Of a stretch of 64,000 bases of DNA, positions 1 through 9,064 are shown in pieces (the first letter of the stretch is position 1; every line of letters begins with the position of its first letter). The stretch covers positions 1,922,001 to 1,986,000 of the forward strand of contig NZ_CP011456.1 of NCBI RefSeq assembly GCF_001277295.1, given 5' to 3'. This DNA is from Anabaena sp. WA102 (GTDB lineage: Bacteria; Cyanobacteriota; Cyanobacteriia; Cyanobacteriales; Nostocaceae). Position numbers and translations under genes: made by a program. Below the pieces are notes generated by a model. It saw nothing but the letters and a program-made list of their open reading frames with translations, was not told the DNA's origin and searched no databases.

Positions 1-1986
1 ACCGTTATCAGGTTCAGAACAAGTATCCCAAGCAGTATCATGAGGACGATATAAACGACGAGGATTGATAATAGAAACAATCTTCACACCAATACCTTCA
101 GTTTCTAAAAAAGCCGCCGCTTCAAACACAGGAATTAAAGTCAAATCGCCAATTACAGCAAATACAACAGTCTTCCCACCAGCCACTTCATGTAATAACA
201 CCGCACCATCAATTAAGCCTTTTTCAGTTTGGGCAAAGGTGCTACGAATTGGCAATGGAGACTTACTAGCAGTAATGACAATGCCTTTATTTTTTGTTTG
301 CAAAGCCCAGTCATAACAGACTTGAATACTGTTAGCATCTGGGGGAAATAATGGGAAGACATTTCCCGTTCTCATCAAAGATGCAAAATAAGCTTCAATT
401 TCTGGTCTTTGGTGAGTCCAACCGTTGCGTCCTTGTTCTAAAGCCCCGGCTGTAAATAATGTAATTGTCGAGGGAGTTTGACGGCGTAATTCTGCCATTG
501 CTTGGGTTACTGTTTGCCAAATTGGTAAACCATTGATGGCAAAAGATTCATAGGAACACCACAAAGTTCTCGCCCCCATTAAGGATAATCCAGCCGCTAA
601 ACCAGCACAAGCATCTTCGCTCAAAGGTTCGTAAACTTGACCTCCTGGGGCTTGATGATAGGTGTCATCGGTGGTGGGGTGAATGATTTTTAATGCCTCA
701 TTAATATTACCAATTCCTGAAGCGGCGTTACCATCAGCGTTAGTCACAAGGAAGTTTTTATCTTTATTTCCTACTACTCCCACCAGCTTACCCATGACAG
801 TTGTAGAAACTTGGGGAACTGCGCCAACTTGATATTCTACTAATGGTAATTCGCCAATTTCTGCTAAGGGTAATTCAAATTCTGTGACTACAGTTTTCGC
901 AGCCGGACCACCTCCAGCCCGTTCGGCATTTGTCCGCACAATTTGCCATGCTGGGGCTGATAATGCCCGTTTTTGTAAGGCGCTGACAATATGGGGCGCG
1001 TCTAATGTATCTTTAGGATAGAGGTTGTGTGATTTTGCCCCCAAGGCGTGAACCCCTGCCCCTTTGAGTTGTTTGATAATAAATACCGTCAATTTACCGC
1101 TAAGTGCAGAACGGGCAGCTTTATCCATACCTACTAATACCGCTTTGGTAAATTCTAGGCGTTTCTCAAAAGAAAATGCGGTACTATCAACGTATTCACC
1201 GGCTTGATTTTGGTCGTCAAAATCTTTAGCATTGACTAATACAACTTCGGCAAAACCGTTACCTTGCCAATAGGCGATCATCTCTGCGTTGGTTTTCAAA
1301 GATACCATGCTGTGGTGTTCTTGGCTGTAACCGTTCCACACCAATACGGGTAAGAAGTTGGTAACAGTGGGGTAAGCGGTGTTGAAATGTGCCATTGAAC
1401 TCATGATATAGGGTTCACCCAGTCCCCCGTCTCCCAGGGTGAAGGGGAAGAGTTTATCACGGTGTAAGAGGGCTGCGGCCATGGCGAAATGTTGTCCTTG
1501 TCCCAGGGGTCCAGCCGGTGCGAGAATACCGGGAATGTAGCCGGATAGGTGTCCTAATAATCCATGCTTTTCTCGAAAGCGATCGCCCAATTGTTGTACT
1601 GTAGAAATGCCCATGTCTTCTAAGGAACGGTCTAAGAACATGGCACTATAAAAACCGGGGGCGTGATGTCCTACTTCGGTGATAATGTTTTTATGTCCCA
1701 GCATGACCAAAGCTGCATAAGCCTCCGCTTGGCTGGCAAAACCGCCGGGATGGCCAGAAGCCTTACTAGCACTGATTTGTAGAGTTAAGTAGCGCAGGGC
1801 ATCAGCGGCCAGTAAGGTTTGATATACTGCATTTAGATCTGTTGGGGATGCGATCGCCCTCTTGCCCGATTCTATCACGGGAGTTGCCCCATAAATTTCA
1901 AAATCTGGCAATGCTTCCCCAAAATATTGTATCCCTTCACAAAAATTTGGAACTGCGGAAGCTGCCTTTGTCGTAATTACTGTCAT
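1..1986 (-). CDS. TPP-dependent transketolase/phosphoketolase-family enzyme (3' end off window)
   Basis: An open frame on the minus strand starts at ATG 1986 (MTVITTKAASAV) and runs unbroken for 662 codons off the left edge. It has the transketolase-like SGHPGG motif near residue 75 and a GDGG stretch near residue 185 in the region that binds the thiamine pyrophosphate Mg2+. The C-terminal half resembles the pyrimidine-binding and C-terminal domains of transketolases and phosphoketolases. By family it should act in the cytosol on sugar phosphates of the pentose-phosphate/Calvin pathways. The exact reaction cannot be told: the motif spacing differs from classical Xfp phosphoketolases. It stands alone, divergent from the P450 gene. 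Confidence 0.8.
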   Translation of the reverse strand, partial: MTVITTKAASAVPNFCEGIQYFGEALPDFEIYGATPVIESGKRAIASPTDLNAVYQTLLAADALRYLTLQISASKASGHPGGFASQAEAYAALVMLGHKNIITEVGHHAPGFYSAMFLDRSLEDMGISTVQQLGDRFREKHGLLGHLSGYIPGILAPAGPLGQGQHFAMAAALLHRDKLFPFTLGDGGLGEPYIMSSMAHFNTAYPTVTNFLPVLVWNGYSQEHHSMVSLKTNAEMIAYWQGNGFAEVVLVNAKDFDDQNQAGEYVDSTAFSFEKRLEFTKAVLVGMDKAARSALSGKLTVFIIKQLKGAGVHALGAKSHNLYPKDTLDAPHIVSALQKRALSAPAWQIVRTNAERAGGGPAAKTVVTEFELPLAEIGELPLVEYQVGAVPQVSTTVMGKLVGVVGNKDKNFLVTNADGNAASGIGNINEALKIIHPTTDDTYHQAPGGQVYEPLSEDACAGLAAGLSLMGARTLWCSYESFAINGLPIWQTVTQAMAELRRQTPSTITLFTAGALEQGRNGWTHQRPEIEAYFASLMRTGNVFPLFPPDANSIQVCYDWALQTKNKGIVITASKSPLPIRSTFAQTEKGLIDGAVLLHEVAGGKTVVFAVIGDLTLIPVFEAAAFLETEGIGVKIVSIINPRRLYRPHDTAWDTCSEPDNG

Positions 1987-2295
1987 GTTGAGTACCTGAA
2001 TAAAATCGGAAAAACTTGAGTTTCTGGTTTAATGTAACCAAGATTTTACATCTTTGAGGATCTAATAGTTAATTGCTTTTTCGCAATATCACCATAAGTA
2101 GGTTAAATACTCATCTCACATGATTACTTGTTTTTCCTTTCATGTCATTACATCAGTATACGTAGGGGTTTAGCACTGCTAAACCCCTACACATCTAGTT
2201 TTTTTTATAATCTTGTGAAAATTCAAATCTCAAGGGTTTATAGTTGAAGTTGAGTTATTCTGTAATTAATTGTGTAATCAAAACAGGAGAAAATT
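1987..2295. promoter_or_regulatory. Divergent intergenic region with a perfect hairpin
   Basis: This 309-bp spacer separates the divergent TPP enzyme and P450 genes and must hold both promoters; no clear -10/-35 or operator is recognised. At 2162-2190 lies a perfect inverted repeat, GTAGGGGTTTAGCA then C then its complement, followed by a run of T. A similar GTAGGGG-type palindrome occurs at 38884-38911, so this is probably a dispersed hairpin repeat rather than a terminator, since neither neighbour ends here. Confidence 0.5.
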
Positions 2296-3678
2296 ATGCA
2301 ACTACTACCAGGACCAAAAGTATCAGCTACTATTCAAGTTTTAAACTGGATATTCAGACCCATGAGTTATTTGACAGAATGTGCCAAGACTTATGGTGAT
2401 TTGTTTACTCTAAAATTGGAAAGTAATTTACCACCAATTTTATTTGTTCATTCTCCTGAAGCTATCCAGCAAATATTAAGTAATGATCACAAGGACTTGG
2501 AAGCACCAGGAGAATTAAATAGTATTTTTGAATATTTACTCGGTAAAAAATCTGTCATTAGCCTGAGTGGTAAAGAGCATCAACGTCAACGGCAATTAAT
2601 TATGCCACCTTTTCATGGGGAAAGAATGCGAAGTTATGCTGAATTAATTGAAAATATTACCACAAAGACTATCAATAAACAACCAAAAAATCAACCTTTT
2701 AATATTAGAAATGTTTTCCAAGAAATTACTCTTCAGATTATGATGGAAGCTGTTTTTGGGATTTATGAAGGAGAACAAGCTGAAAACCTGAGACATTTAC
2801 TTTGTGAAATTATTGAACAAAGTAGTGTTCCTTGGAGAGTTGCTTTTCTCTATTTTCCCAAATTGAAAGAGGTAATTGGTATTTCGGAACTTTGGAAACA
2901 ACAAATAAAGAAACAGGAAAAAGCTGACCAACTCATTTATCAGGAAATTCAACAAAGAAGAGAAAATTTTGATCCTCAGCGGACAGATATCCTCACTTTA
3001 CTAATGTCCTCTAGGGATGAAAATGGTGAACCTATGACGGATGAAGAATTAAGAGATGAATTAATGACTTTATTATTCGCAGGTCATGAAACTACAGCTA
3101 CAGCAATTTCTTGGGCTTTTTACTGGATTCATAAACTCCCAGAAGTTCGAGAAAAGCTATTAGTCGAATTGGATAGTTTAGGAGAAAATCCTGATTCTAA
3201 TACTATCTTTAAATTGCCATATTTAACTGCTGTCTGTAATGAAACATTAAGGATTTATCCCATAGCAATGCTAACTTTTCCCAGAAAAGTAAAAACACCT
3301 ATTTCTCTTTGTGGTTATCAACTTGAAGCAGGCACAATTATTATGGGTTCAATTTATTTAACTCATCAACGGGAAGATATTTATCCTCAACCCGAAAAAT
3401 TCAACCCAGAACGCTTTTTAGAAAAACAATTTTCTCCCTATGAATTTCTACCTTTTGGTGGTGGTGCAAGACGTTGTATCGGTTTAGCATTTGCCCAAAT
3501 GGAAATGAAATTAATATTAGCTAAAGTTCTGAAAACATGGTCAATGAAATTAGTGAATACCGATGAAATTAAACCACAAAGACGGGGTTTAGTTACAGGT
3601 CCAAATGGTCCCATAAATTTAGAAATTCAGAATCTTCGTCAACCAAAATATGTAAACTTAGAAACAGTCACAGTTTAA
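2296..3678 (+). CDS. Cytochrome P450, CYP110-like
   Basis: A 460-residue P450 monooxygenase. Visible hallmarks are the I-helix oxygen-binding motif AGHETT near residue 262, the K-helix ExxR in NETLRIYP near residue 315, and the heme loop FGGGARRCIG near residue 390 with the cysteine thiolate ligand. There is no transmembrane anchor. ATG follows a good ribosome site (AGGAG, 8 bases upstream). CYP110 is the family common in Nostoc/Anabaena, where members oxidise fatty acids, alkanes or terpenes; the substrate here is unknown. No redox partner gene is adjacent. It is followed by a MITE and crtO. Confidence 0.93.
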   Translation: MQLLPGPKVSATIQVLNWIFRPMSYLTECAKTYGDLFTLKLESNLPPILFVHSPEAIQQILSNDHKDLEAPGELNSIFEYLLGKKSVISLSGKEHQRQRQLIMPPFHGERMRSYAELIENITTKTINKQPKNQPFNIRNVFQEITLQIMMEAVFGIYEGEQAENLRHLLCEIIEQSSVPWRVAFLYFPKLKEVIGISELWKQQIKKQEKADQLIYQEIQQRRENFDPQRTDILTLLMSSRDENGEPMTDEELRDELMTLLFAGHETTATAISWAFYWIHKLPEVREKLLVELDSLGENPDSNTIFKLPYLTAVCNETLRIYPIAMLTFPRKVKTPISLCGYQLEAGTIIMGSIYLTHQREDIYPQPEKFNPERFLEKQFSPYEFLPFGGGARRCIGLAFAQMEMKLILAKVLKTWSMKLVNTDEIKPQRRGLVTGPNGPINLEIQNLRQPKYVNLETVTV

Positions 3679-3730
3679 CAGCAATAATTTCTCAAACAAG
3701 ATCCCTGATTTATTGAATAAATTGGGGATC

Positions 3731-3858
3731 TATAGTAATCCTAAATAAGACGTATTTGTATAACCTGCCGTAAACATACATCTCTTCCTTCTCTACCTCT
3801 GCGCTCTCTGTGCCTCTGTGGTTCGTTCTCCGGCAACAACTCAAATAGGATTGCTATA
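3731..3858. mobile_element. MITE-like element, TATAG-end family, copy 1
   Basis: A 128-bp non-coding unit with imperfect terminal inverted repeats. The left end reads TATAGTAATCCTAAATAAG; the right end, reverse complemented, reads TATAGCAATCCTATTTGAG. It begins and ends with TA, consistent with insertion at a TA dinucleotide. The interior carries the CTCTGCG...CTCTGTGCCTCTGTGGTTCGTT core found in several other elements of this window. A second copy in opposite orientation lies at 62524-62642. Confidence 0.75.
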
Positions 3859-3958
3859 TTATTGTAACTAATCTCCACTAAAATTTTACCTAATTTACTT
3901 GCAATTTGCCGTAAATATTAATAATATAAAAAAGCCAGGTTTCTATGTCATAAGAGAT

Positions 3959-5653
3959 ATGCAAGAATACGACGTTATCATCATCGGTGCTGGACACAAC
4001 GGCTTAGTTTGTGCGGCTTATTTACTCAAAGCAGGTTATAGCGTCTTACTACTAGAAAAACGTCCTGTTCCCGGTGGTGCAGCCACAACAGAAGAATGTA
4101 TCCCAGACAAAGCACCAGGTTTTAAATTTAACTTGTGTGCCATTGACCATGAATTTATTCATTTGGGTCCAGTAGTAGAAGAATTAGAACTGACAAAATA
4201 TGGCTTAGAATATCTAGAATGTGACCCAGTTGTATTTTGTCCTCACCCCGACGGTAAATATTTCTTAGCACATAAATCATTAGAAAAAACCTGTGCAGAA
4301 ATCGCTCGTTACAATGAAAGAGATGCTAAAAAATATGCCGAGTTTACAAATTATTGGCAACGGGCAATTAACGCCATGATTCCCATGTTTAATGCCCCAC
4401 CCAAATCAATTATAGATATTTTCGGTAACTACAATCTGCAACAAGTTAAAGATTTATTTTCTGTAGTTGGTTCTCCCGCCAAAAGTTTTGATTTTGTGCG
4501 AACAATGTTAAACAGCGCCGAAGATATTCTTAATGAATGGTTTGATGAAGAATTTCTCAAAGCTCCCCTATCTAGATTAGCATCAGAATTAGGTGCGCCA
4601 CCTTCTCAAAAAAATCTGGCAATTGGGGTGATGATGATGGCTATGCGTCATAATCCTGGAATGGCTAGACCTCGCGGCGGTACAGGTGCATTAGTCCAAG
4701 CATTGGTGAAATTAGTTAATAGTAAAGGTGGGGTAATTCTCACAGACCAGCACGTAGAAAAGATTTTAATTAATGATGCTAAAGCCGAGGGTGTGCGGGT
4801 GGCAGGTGGTAAAGAATATCGAGCTAAACAGGGAGTAATTTCTAATATTGATGCTCAAAGATTGTTCTTACAAATGACAGAAAAAAGTGATATTGATGCC
4901 GTTGATCCTGATTTGTGGGAAAGGTTAGAACGACGGATTATCAATAACAATGAAACCATTCTGAAAATAGATTTAGCATTAGATGAACCCTTGCATTTTT
5001 CTCATCATGATCATAAAGATGAATATCTCATTGGTTCAATTCTCATTGCTGATTCTATGAATCATGTAGAACAGGCTCATAGTAAATGTACATTAGGCGA
5101 AATTCCCGATTCTGACCCCTCCATGTATCTCGTCATGCCTAGCGCTCTTGACCCTAGTTTAGCACCACCTGGTAAACATACTTTATGGATTGAATTTTTT
5201 GCTCCTTATCAAATTGCTAATGCAAAAGGTACAGGTTTAAAAGGGACAGGTTGGACTGATGAATTGAAAAACAAAGTTGCAGATAGAGTAATTGACAAAT
5301 TAGCAACTTACGCCCCCAATGTGAAGAAAGCAACTATCGCTAGAAGAGTAGAAAGTCCGGCAGAATTAGGAGAAAGATTAGGGGCATACAAAGGGAATTA
5401 TTATCATATTGATATGACAATGGATCAAATGATCTTTTTCCGACCTTTACCCGAATTAGCTAATTATAAAACCCCCATTGATAATCTCTTTTTAACAGGT
5501 GCAGGAACACATCCAGGTGGCTCAATTTCCGGTATGCCAGGACGCAATTGTGCGAGGGTATTTTTGCAGAATAAGCAACCTTTTACTCAAGCTTTAAAAG
5601 ATGCTGGAAACTCGATTAAGTCTACAGTTGGTTCTGTATTTGGCATAGGATAG
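3959..5653 (+). CDS. crtO: Beta-carotene ketolase CrtO
   Basis: A 564-residue flavoprotein of the phytoene-desaturase-like amine oxidase superfamily. The N-terminus carries the FAD-binding dinucleotide fold (DVIIIGAGHNGLVCAAYLL, then LLEKRPVPGGAA). The C-terminus has the family FAD signature LTGAGTHPGGSISGMPGRN. The sequence agrees closely along its length with what I recall of Synechocystis CrtO, which oxidises beta-carotene to echinenone (4-keto carotenoids) in membranes. I chose ATG 3959 because homologs begin MxxYDVIIIGAG; the in-frame TTG at 3899 would add 20 unlikely residues. Monocistronic by spacing. Confidence 0.93.
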   Translation: MQEYDVIIIGAGHNGLVCAAYLLKAGYSVLLLEKRPVPGGAATTEECIPDKAPGFKFNLCAIDHEFIHLGPVVEELELTKYGLEYLECDPVVFCPHPDGKYFLAHKSLEKTCAEIARYNERDAKKYAEFTNYWQRAINAMIPMFNAPPKSIIDIFGNYNLQQVKDLFSVVGSPAKSFDFVRTMLNSAEDILNEWFDEEFLKAPLSRLASELGAPPSQKNLAIGVMMMAMRHNPGMARPRGGTGALVQALVKLVNSKGGVILTDQHVEKILINDAKAEGVRVAGGKEYRAKQGVISNIDAQRLFLQMTEKSDIDAVDPDLWERLERRIINNNETILKIDLALDEPLHFSHHDHKDEYLIGSILIADSMNHVEQAHSKCTLGEIPDSDPSMYLVMPSALDPSLAPPGKHTLWIEFFAPYQIANAKGTGLKGTGWTDELKNKVADRVIDKLATYAPNVKKATIARRVESPAELGERLGAYKGNYYHIDMTMDQMIFFRPLPELANYKTPIDNLFLTGAGTHPGGSISGMPGRNCARVFLQNKQPFTQALKDAGNSIKSTVGSVFGIG

Positions 5654-5830
5654 CTATAACTGGGTATTTAGGGCAGGTTTATCCTGATCTGCCTGCCTTA
5701 TATGTAAGTATTTTATACAGTACGTTGGTTATGATTGAAAATGCTTGTATAAAAACATTGCCTATTTTCATACATTTGTGTAAGATGTAATTACAGTAAA
5801 AATAATTTAGTAAATAGGCAAGCAAAAAAA

Positions 5831-6316
5831 ATGACAGAAGAATTAAGAAAAAGATACTTAAATATTTTCCGTAATAAGAGCCAAGACTTAGAAGCAGAAT
5901 TAGAAAGAGAAAGAGATTTGAGAAAAAGAGCAGAGCAAGACCTTACAATAGAAAGAAATCTTAGACAAAGACTAGAAGAAGAACTTCAATTTTTTGAAAC
6001 TCTTGTTCCATTACCAAGAATAATTTGGTGTGAAGATTGTAAACAAGCTCCTATAGGTGAACCTGGGGTAGTTTATTTTATTTATTCAGTAGCAGATCGT
6101 AACTGTGTCAAAATTGGCAAAACTCAGAACTTGCCTCGGAGAATAAAACAGTTACAAACAGGAAATCCTAGTGATTTAAAACTTCTAGGATATATAATAG
6201 GTTATACAGATATTGAAAAGTTGTACAAACGATATTATCAACAATTTAGAACTCAAGAGGGTGGTAAAGAATGGTACAGGGATGCACGATTCAGATTTAA
6301 GTGGATTGATGATTGA
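5831..6316 (+). CDS. GIY-YIG-like (T5orf172/MUG113) nuclease-domain protein
   Basis: A 161-residue protein. Residues 5-55 are a highly charged coiled coil rich in E, R and K. Residues 78-150 look like a small GIY-YIG-superfamily domain of the T5orf172/MUG113 type: VVYFIYS, then VKIGKTQNLPRRIKQLQTGNP, then a late glutamate in GKEWYRD. Such domains occur in nucleases and in phage or plasmid accessory proteins. Cellular role is unknown. It is followed 46 bp later by the small partner gene of an HNH nuclease, so the three genes at 5.8-7.2 kb may form an accessory patch. Confidence 0.65.
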   Translation: MTEELRKRYLNIFRNKSQDLEAELERERDLRKRAEQDLTIERNLRQRLEEELQFFETLVPLPRIIWCEDCKQAPIGEPGVVYFIYSVADRNCVKIGKTQNLPRRIKQLQTGNPSDLKLLGYIIGYTDIEKLYKRYYQQFRTQEGGKEWYRDARFRFKWIDD

Positions 6317-6362
6317 TAATAGGTAATATAATCAATATAAAATAAACTCTAACGTTCACCCT

Positions 6363-6767
6363 ATGCCCACTGAAACAGTAACTCTCCAAATCCCAGAAAT
6401 TATCTATCAGCGATTAGTTAATACTGCTAATGCTATTCAACGTCCCTTAGAAGAAGTAATGCTTCATGCTTTGCAAGTTGGTAGTCCACCAGCTTGGGAT
6501 GATGTCCCGGAAGAATTTCAATCTGAAATTGCCGCATTAGATAAGCTAGATGACAATACTCTTTGGCAAATTGCCAATAGTCGAAAAACAGCAGATGATA
6601 TGGACAGATATAACATCCTGCTTGATCATAACTCTAGGGGTATACTTACAGAAGTAGAACAATTAGAGTTGATGTCACTTCGACATGAGGCTGATTTATT
6701 TATGTTATGTAAAGCCCAAGCAGCAGTATTACTCAGTTGGCGAGGGTATCGTTTATCAAATTCTTAA
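6363..6767 (+). CDS. Conserved-looking small protein upstream of an HNH nuclease
   Basis: A 134-residue soluble, acidic protein of unknown function. The start PTETVTLQIPEIIYQRLVNTANAIQRPLEEVM resembles the beginning of ribbon-helix-helix-like, antitoxin-type N-termini, but no clear domain can be named. The rest is helical with LSWRGYRL at the end. The gap to the following HNH gene is only 6 bp, so the two are almost surely co-transcribed and perhaps translationally coupled. I infer, without proof, a functional link to the nuclease. Confidence 0.7.
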   Translation: MPTETVTLQIPEIIYQRLVNTANAIQRPLEEVMLHALQVGSPPAWDDVPEEFQSEIAALDKLDDNTLWQIANSRKTADDMDRYNILLDHNSRGILTEVEQLELMSLRHEADLFMLCKAQAAVLLSWRGYRLSNS

Positions 6768-6773
6768 ATTGTT

Positions 6774-7199
6774 GTGTCTACATATATTTCTGAAAGTTTA
6801 AGACAAAAAATCATAGAAAGGGATAAATCACGTTGCTGTTATTGCTTGACATCTGAAGCAAATAGCGGTATTCCTATGACTTATGATCATATTCACCCAG
6901 TTTCTAAGGGTGGAGAAACAACTTTTGAAAATCTTTGTTTAGCTTGTCGTTCATGCAACGAATTCAAAAGTGATGCAGTTGAATCTATAGATCCTTTGAG
7001 TGGTGAAACTATACAACTTTTTAACCCTCGTCAACAGAAATGGACTGACCATTTTGGATGGAGCGCTGATGGTACAAGATTAGAAGGTATAAATGCTATT
7101 GGTCGGACTACAATAGTTAAGCTACGAATCAATAATCCAGTAATTCTGATTGCTCGAAAGCGTTGGGTAATTAGTGGTTGGCATCCTCCTCTTGATTGA
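6774..7199 (+). CDS. HNH endonuclease family protein
   Basis: A 141-residue protein starting at GTG. Residues 21-65 form an HNH module: CCYC knuckle, TYDHIHPVSKGG with the catalytic DH pair, then NLCLACRSCNEFK with the second CxxC and the N/K positions. The C-terminal 60 residues have no recognised domain. Family members nick or cut DNA and occur in restriction, homing and repair contexts. It lies 6 bp after the small gene at 6363, so it is probably in one operon with it. Confidence 0.82.
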   Translation: MSTYISESLRQKIIERDKSRCCYCLTSEANSGIPMTYDHIHPVSKGGETTFENLCLACRSCNEFKSDAVESIDPLSGETIQLFNPRQQKWTDHFGWSADGTRLEGINAIGRTTIVKLRINNPVILIARKRWVISGWHPPLD

Positions 7200-7378
7200 T
7201 AGCATATAAACAAATAACTTATAAAGCATCTCATTTATTATAAAGACCAACACTTTTGCCTATATTCCTACTGACTACCGTTTCTGTAGCCCGATAAATT
7301 CTGCTTCGTGAATAGTCCTGAAAAAGTAGTACATTAAAAAGTGCATCTAGTAACATTAAAATTTTGATTAAATCACCT

Positions 7379-8104
7379 GTGCGGAAAATCGTTATTGCTG
7401 GTAACTGGAAAATGTTCAAAACCCAGGCAGAATCCGCAGAATTTTTAAGCGGATTTTTGCCTCACCTGGAGGAAACCCCCTCAGAACGAGAAGTGGTATT
7501 ATTTCCTCCCTTCACAGACCTAAGCCTGGTGTCTAAATCTTTGCATGGTAGCCGTGTAAATTTGGGCGCACAAAACGTCCATTGGGAAGAAAGTGGAGCA
7601 TATACAGGCGAAATCGCCGCCTCTATGCTAACAGAAATCGGTGTGCGTTTTGTCATTGTGGGACACAGTGAAAGACGGCAATTCTTCGGGGAAACAGATG
7701 TAACTGTCAATCTCCGTCTTAAAGCTGCTCAAAAGCATGGACTCACACCCATTCTCTGTGTTGGGGAAACTAAACAACAGCGAGATACGGGGGAAACAGA
7801 ATCAATAATTAGCACCCAGTTAAAAAAAGACTTAGTAGATATTGATCAAACTAACTTGATCATTGCCTATGAGCCAATCTGGGCTATTGGTACTGGTGAT
7901 ACCTGTGAATCGAAGGAAGCAAATCGGGTAATTGGCTTAATTCGCAGTCAATTAACTAATCCCCTAGTTCCTATCCAATATGGCGGTTCAGTCAACCCGA
8001 ATAATATTGATGAAATTATGGAACAACCAGAAATTGACGGCGCTCTCGTTGGTGGCGCTAGTCTAAAAGCTGATAGTTTTGCCAGAATTGTCAACTATCA
8101 ATAA
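7379..8104 (+). CDS. tpiA: Triosephosphate isomerase
   Basis: A 241-residue TIM barrel that interconverts dihydroxyacetone phosphate and glyceraldehyde-3-phosphate in the Calvin cycle and glycolysis. Seen: AGNWKM (substrate lysine), VGHSERR (catalytic His), AYEPIWAIGTG (catalytic Glu and loop 6), and YGGSVNP phosphate loop. I chose GTG 7379 because the family start is MRKIVIAGNWKM and the length fits; TTG 7364 in the same frame is the alternative. folP follows 47 bp downstream after a short GGGGATT repeat, so the two may be co-transcribed. Confidence 0.95.
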   Translation: MRKIVIAGNWKMFKTQAESAEFLSGFLPHLEETPSEREVVLFPPFTDLSLVSKSLHGSRVNLGAQNVHWEESGAYTGEIAASMLTEIGVRFVIVGHSERRQFFGETDVTVNLRLKAAQKHGLTPILCVGETKQQRDTGETESIISTQLKKDLVDIDQTNLIIAYEPIWAIGTGDTCESKEANRVIGLIRSQLTNPLVPIQYGGSVNPNNIDEIMEQPEIDGALVGGASLKADSFARIVNYQ

Positions 8105-8151
8105 TGGGGATTGGGGATTGGGGATACATCAATTAAAAGTTAAAAAATTTC

Positions 8152-9009
8152 ATGTCTAACAACTTAACTATCCGAGATCACTGTTTTACCTGGGGAAAGC
8201 GGACTTATCTCATGGGAATTTTGAATGTCACCCCGGATAGTTTTAGTGATGGTGGTAAATTTAACACCACCTCAGCGGCTTTAACCCAGGCACAAGCAAT
8301 GGTTTCGGCTGGTGCTGATATTATTGATATTGGTGGACAATCAACCCGTCCAGGGGCAGAACAAATATCCCTAGAAGCAGAACTTGAGCGGGTGCTATCT
8401 GTCTTGGAGTTGCTACGTCCAGTTATTGATATTCCTATTTCTATAGATACAACTAGAGCAGAAGTAGCCAAAGCCGCAATTACCGCTGGAGCAGATATAG
8501 TTAATGATATTTCTGCTGGTACATTTGACCCCCAAATGTTGCCAACTGTTGCTAGTTTAAATGTGCCGATTGTGTTAATGCACATCCGAGGAAAACCCCA
8601 AACTATGCAAAAATGTACTGATTATGAAGATTTAATTCCTGATATTTATCAATTTTTATCTGAGCAAATTACAAAGGCTACACTTTTGGGAATTGACAAA
8701 AATAAAATAATTATTGATCCTGGTATTGGTTTCGCTAAAAACCATGACCAGAATTTAGAAATTTTTCGCTGTTTAGAATCACTAAAAACACTTAATTCTC
8801 CAATTTTGGTGGGAGCATCTCGTAAAAGTTTTATTGGTAATATTCTTAATCAACCAGATCCAACATTACGGGTTTGGGGAACAGCCGCAGCTTGTTGTGC
8901 GGCTATTTTTAATGGTGCAGATATTCTCCGAGTCCACGATGTTCGAGAAATGCAAGAAGTTACTCTGGTAGCAGATGCTATTTTTCGTGATAGCGCAGCG
9001 TGGCGTTAG
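8152..9009 (+). CDS. folP: Dihydropteroate synthase
   Basis: A 285-residue TIM-barrel enzyme that condenses p-aminobenzoate with 6-hydroxymethyl-dihydropterin diphosphate in folate synthesis. Both family signatures are visible: MGILNVTPDSFSDGG near residue 21 and DIGGQSTRPGA near residue 60. DPGIGFAKN and GASRKSFIG follow later. The last codons (DSAAWR and stop) lie in a GATAGCGCAGCGTGGCGTTAG stretch of the kind found as dispersed cyanobacterial repeats, so the extreme C-terminus may be repeat-derived. A GC-rich hairpin at 9028-9046 follows. Confidence 0.95.
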   Translation: MSNNLTIRDHCFTWGKRTYLMGILNVTPDSFSDGGKFNTTSAALTQAQAMVSAGADIIDIGGQSTRPGAEQISLEAELERVLSVLELLRPVIDIPISIDTTRAEVAKAAITAGADIVNDISAGTFDPQMLPTVASLNVPIVLMHIRGKPQTMQKCTDYEDLIPDIYQFLSEQITKATLLGIDKNKIIIDPGIGFAKNHDQNLEIFRCLESLKTLNSPILVGASRKSFIGNILNQPDPTLRVWGTAAACCAAIFNGADILRVHDVREMQEVTLVADAIFRDSAAWR

Positions 9010-9027
9010 CCATAGGTTAGGAGGTAG

Positions 9028-9046
9028 GGGCGCGGGGCTCGCGCCC
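9028..9046. terminator. GC-rich hairpin repeat after folP
   Basis: Perfect 7-bp stem GGGCGCG, loop GGGCT, then CGCGCCC, followed by AGTT. Almost the same hairpin and flank occurs at 44083-44101 right after another gene's stop codon. It lies between convergent genes (folP and the SPFH gene) and could end transcription from either side, although it has no long T-run. Confidence 0.5.
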
Positions 9047-9064
9047 AGTTAATGGTGTCAAGCT

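Noticed and set aside
65..316. Plus-strand frame within the TPP enzyme gene
   Set aside because: It is antisense to a long, well-conserved coding sequence and has no motif.
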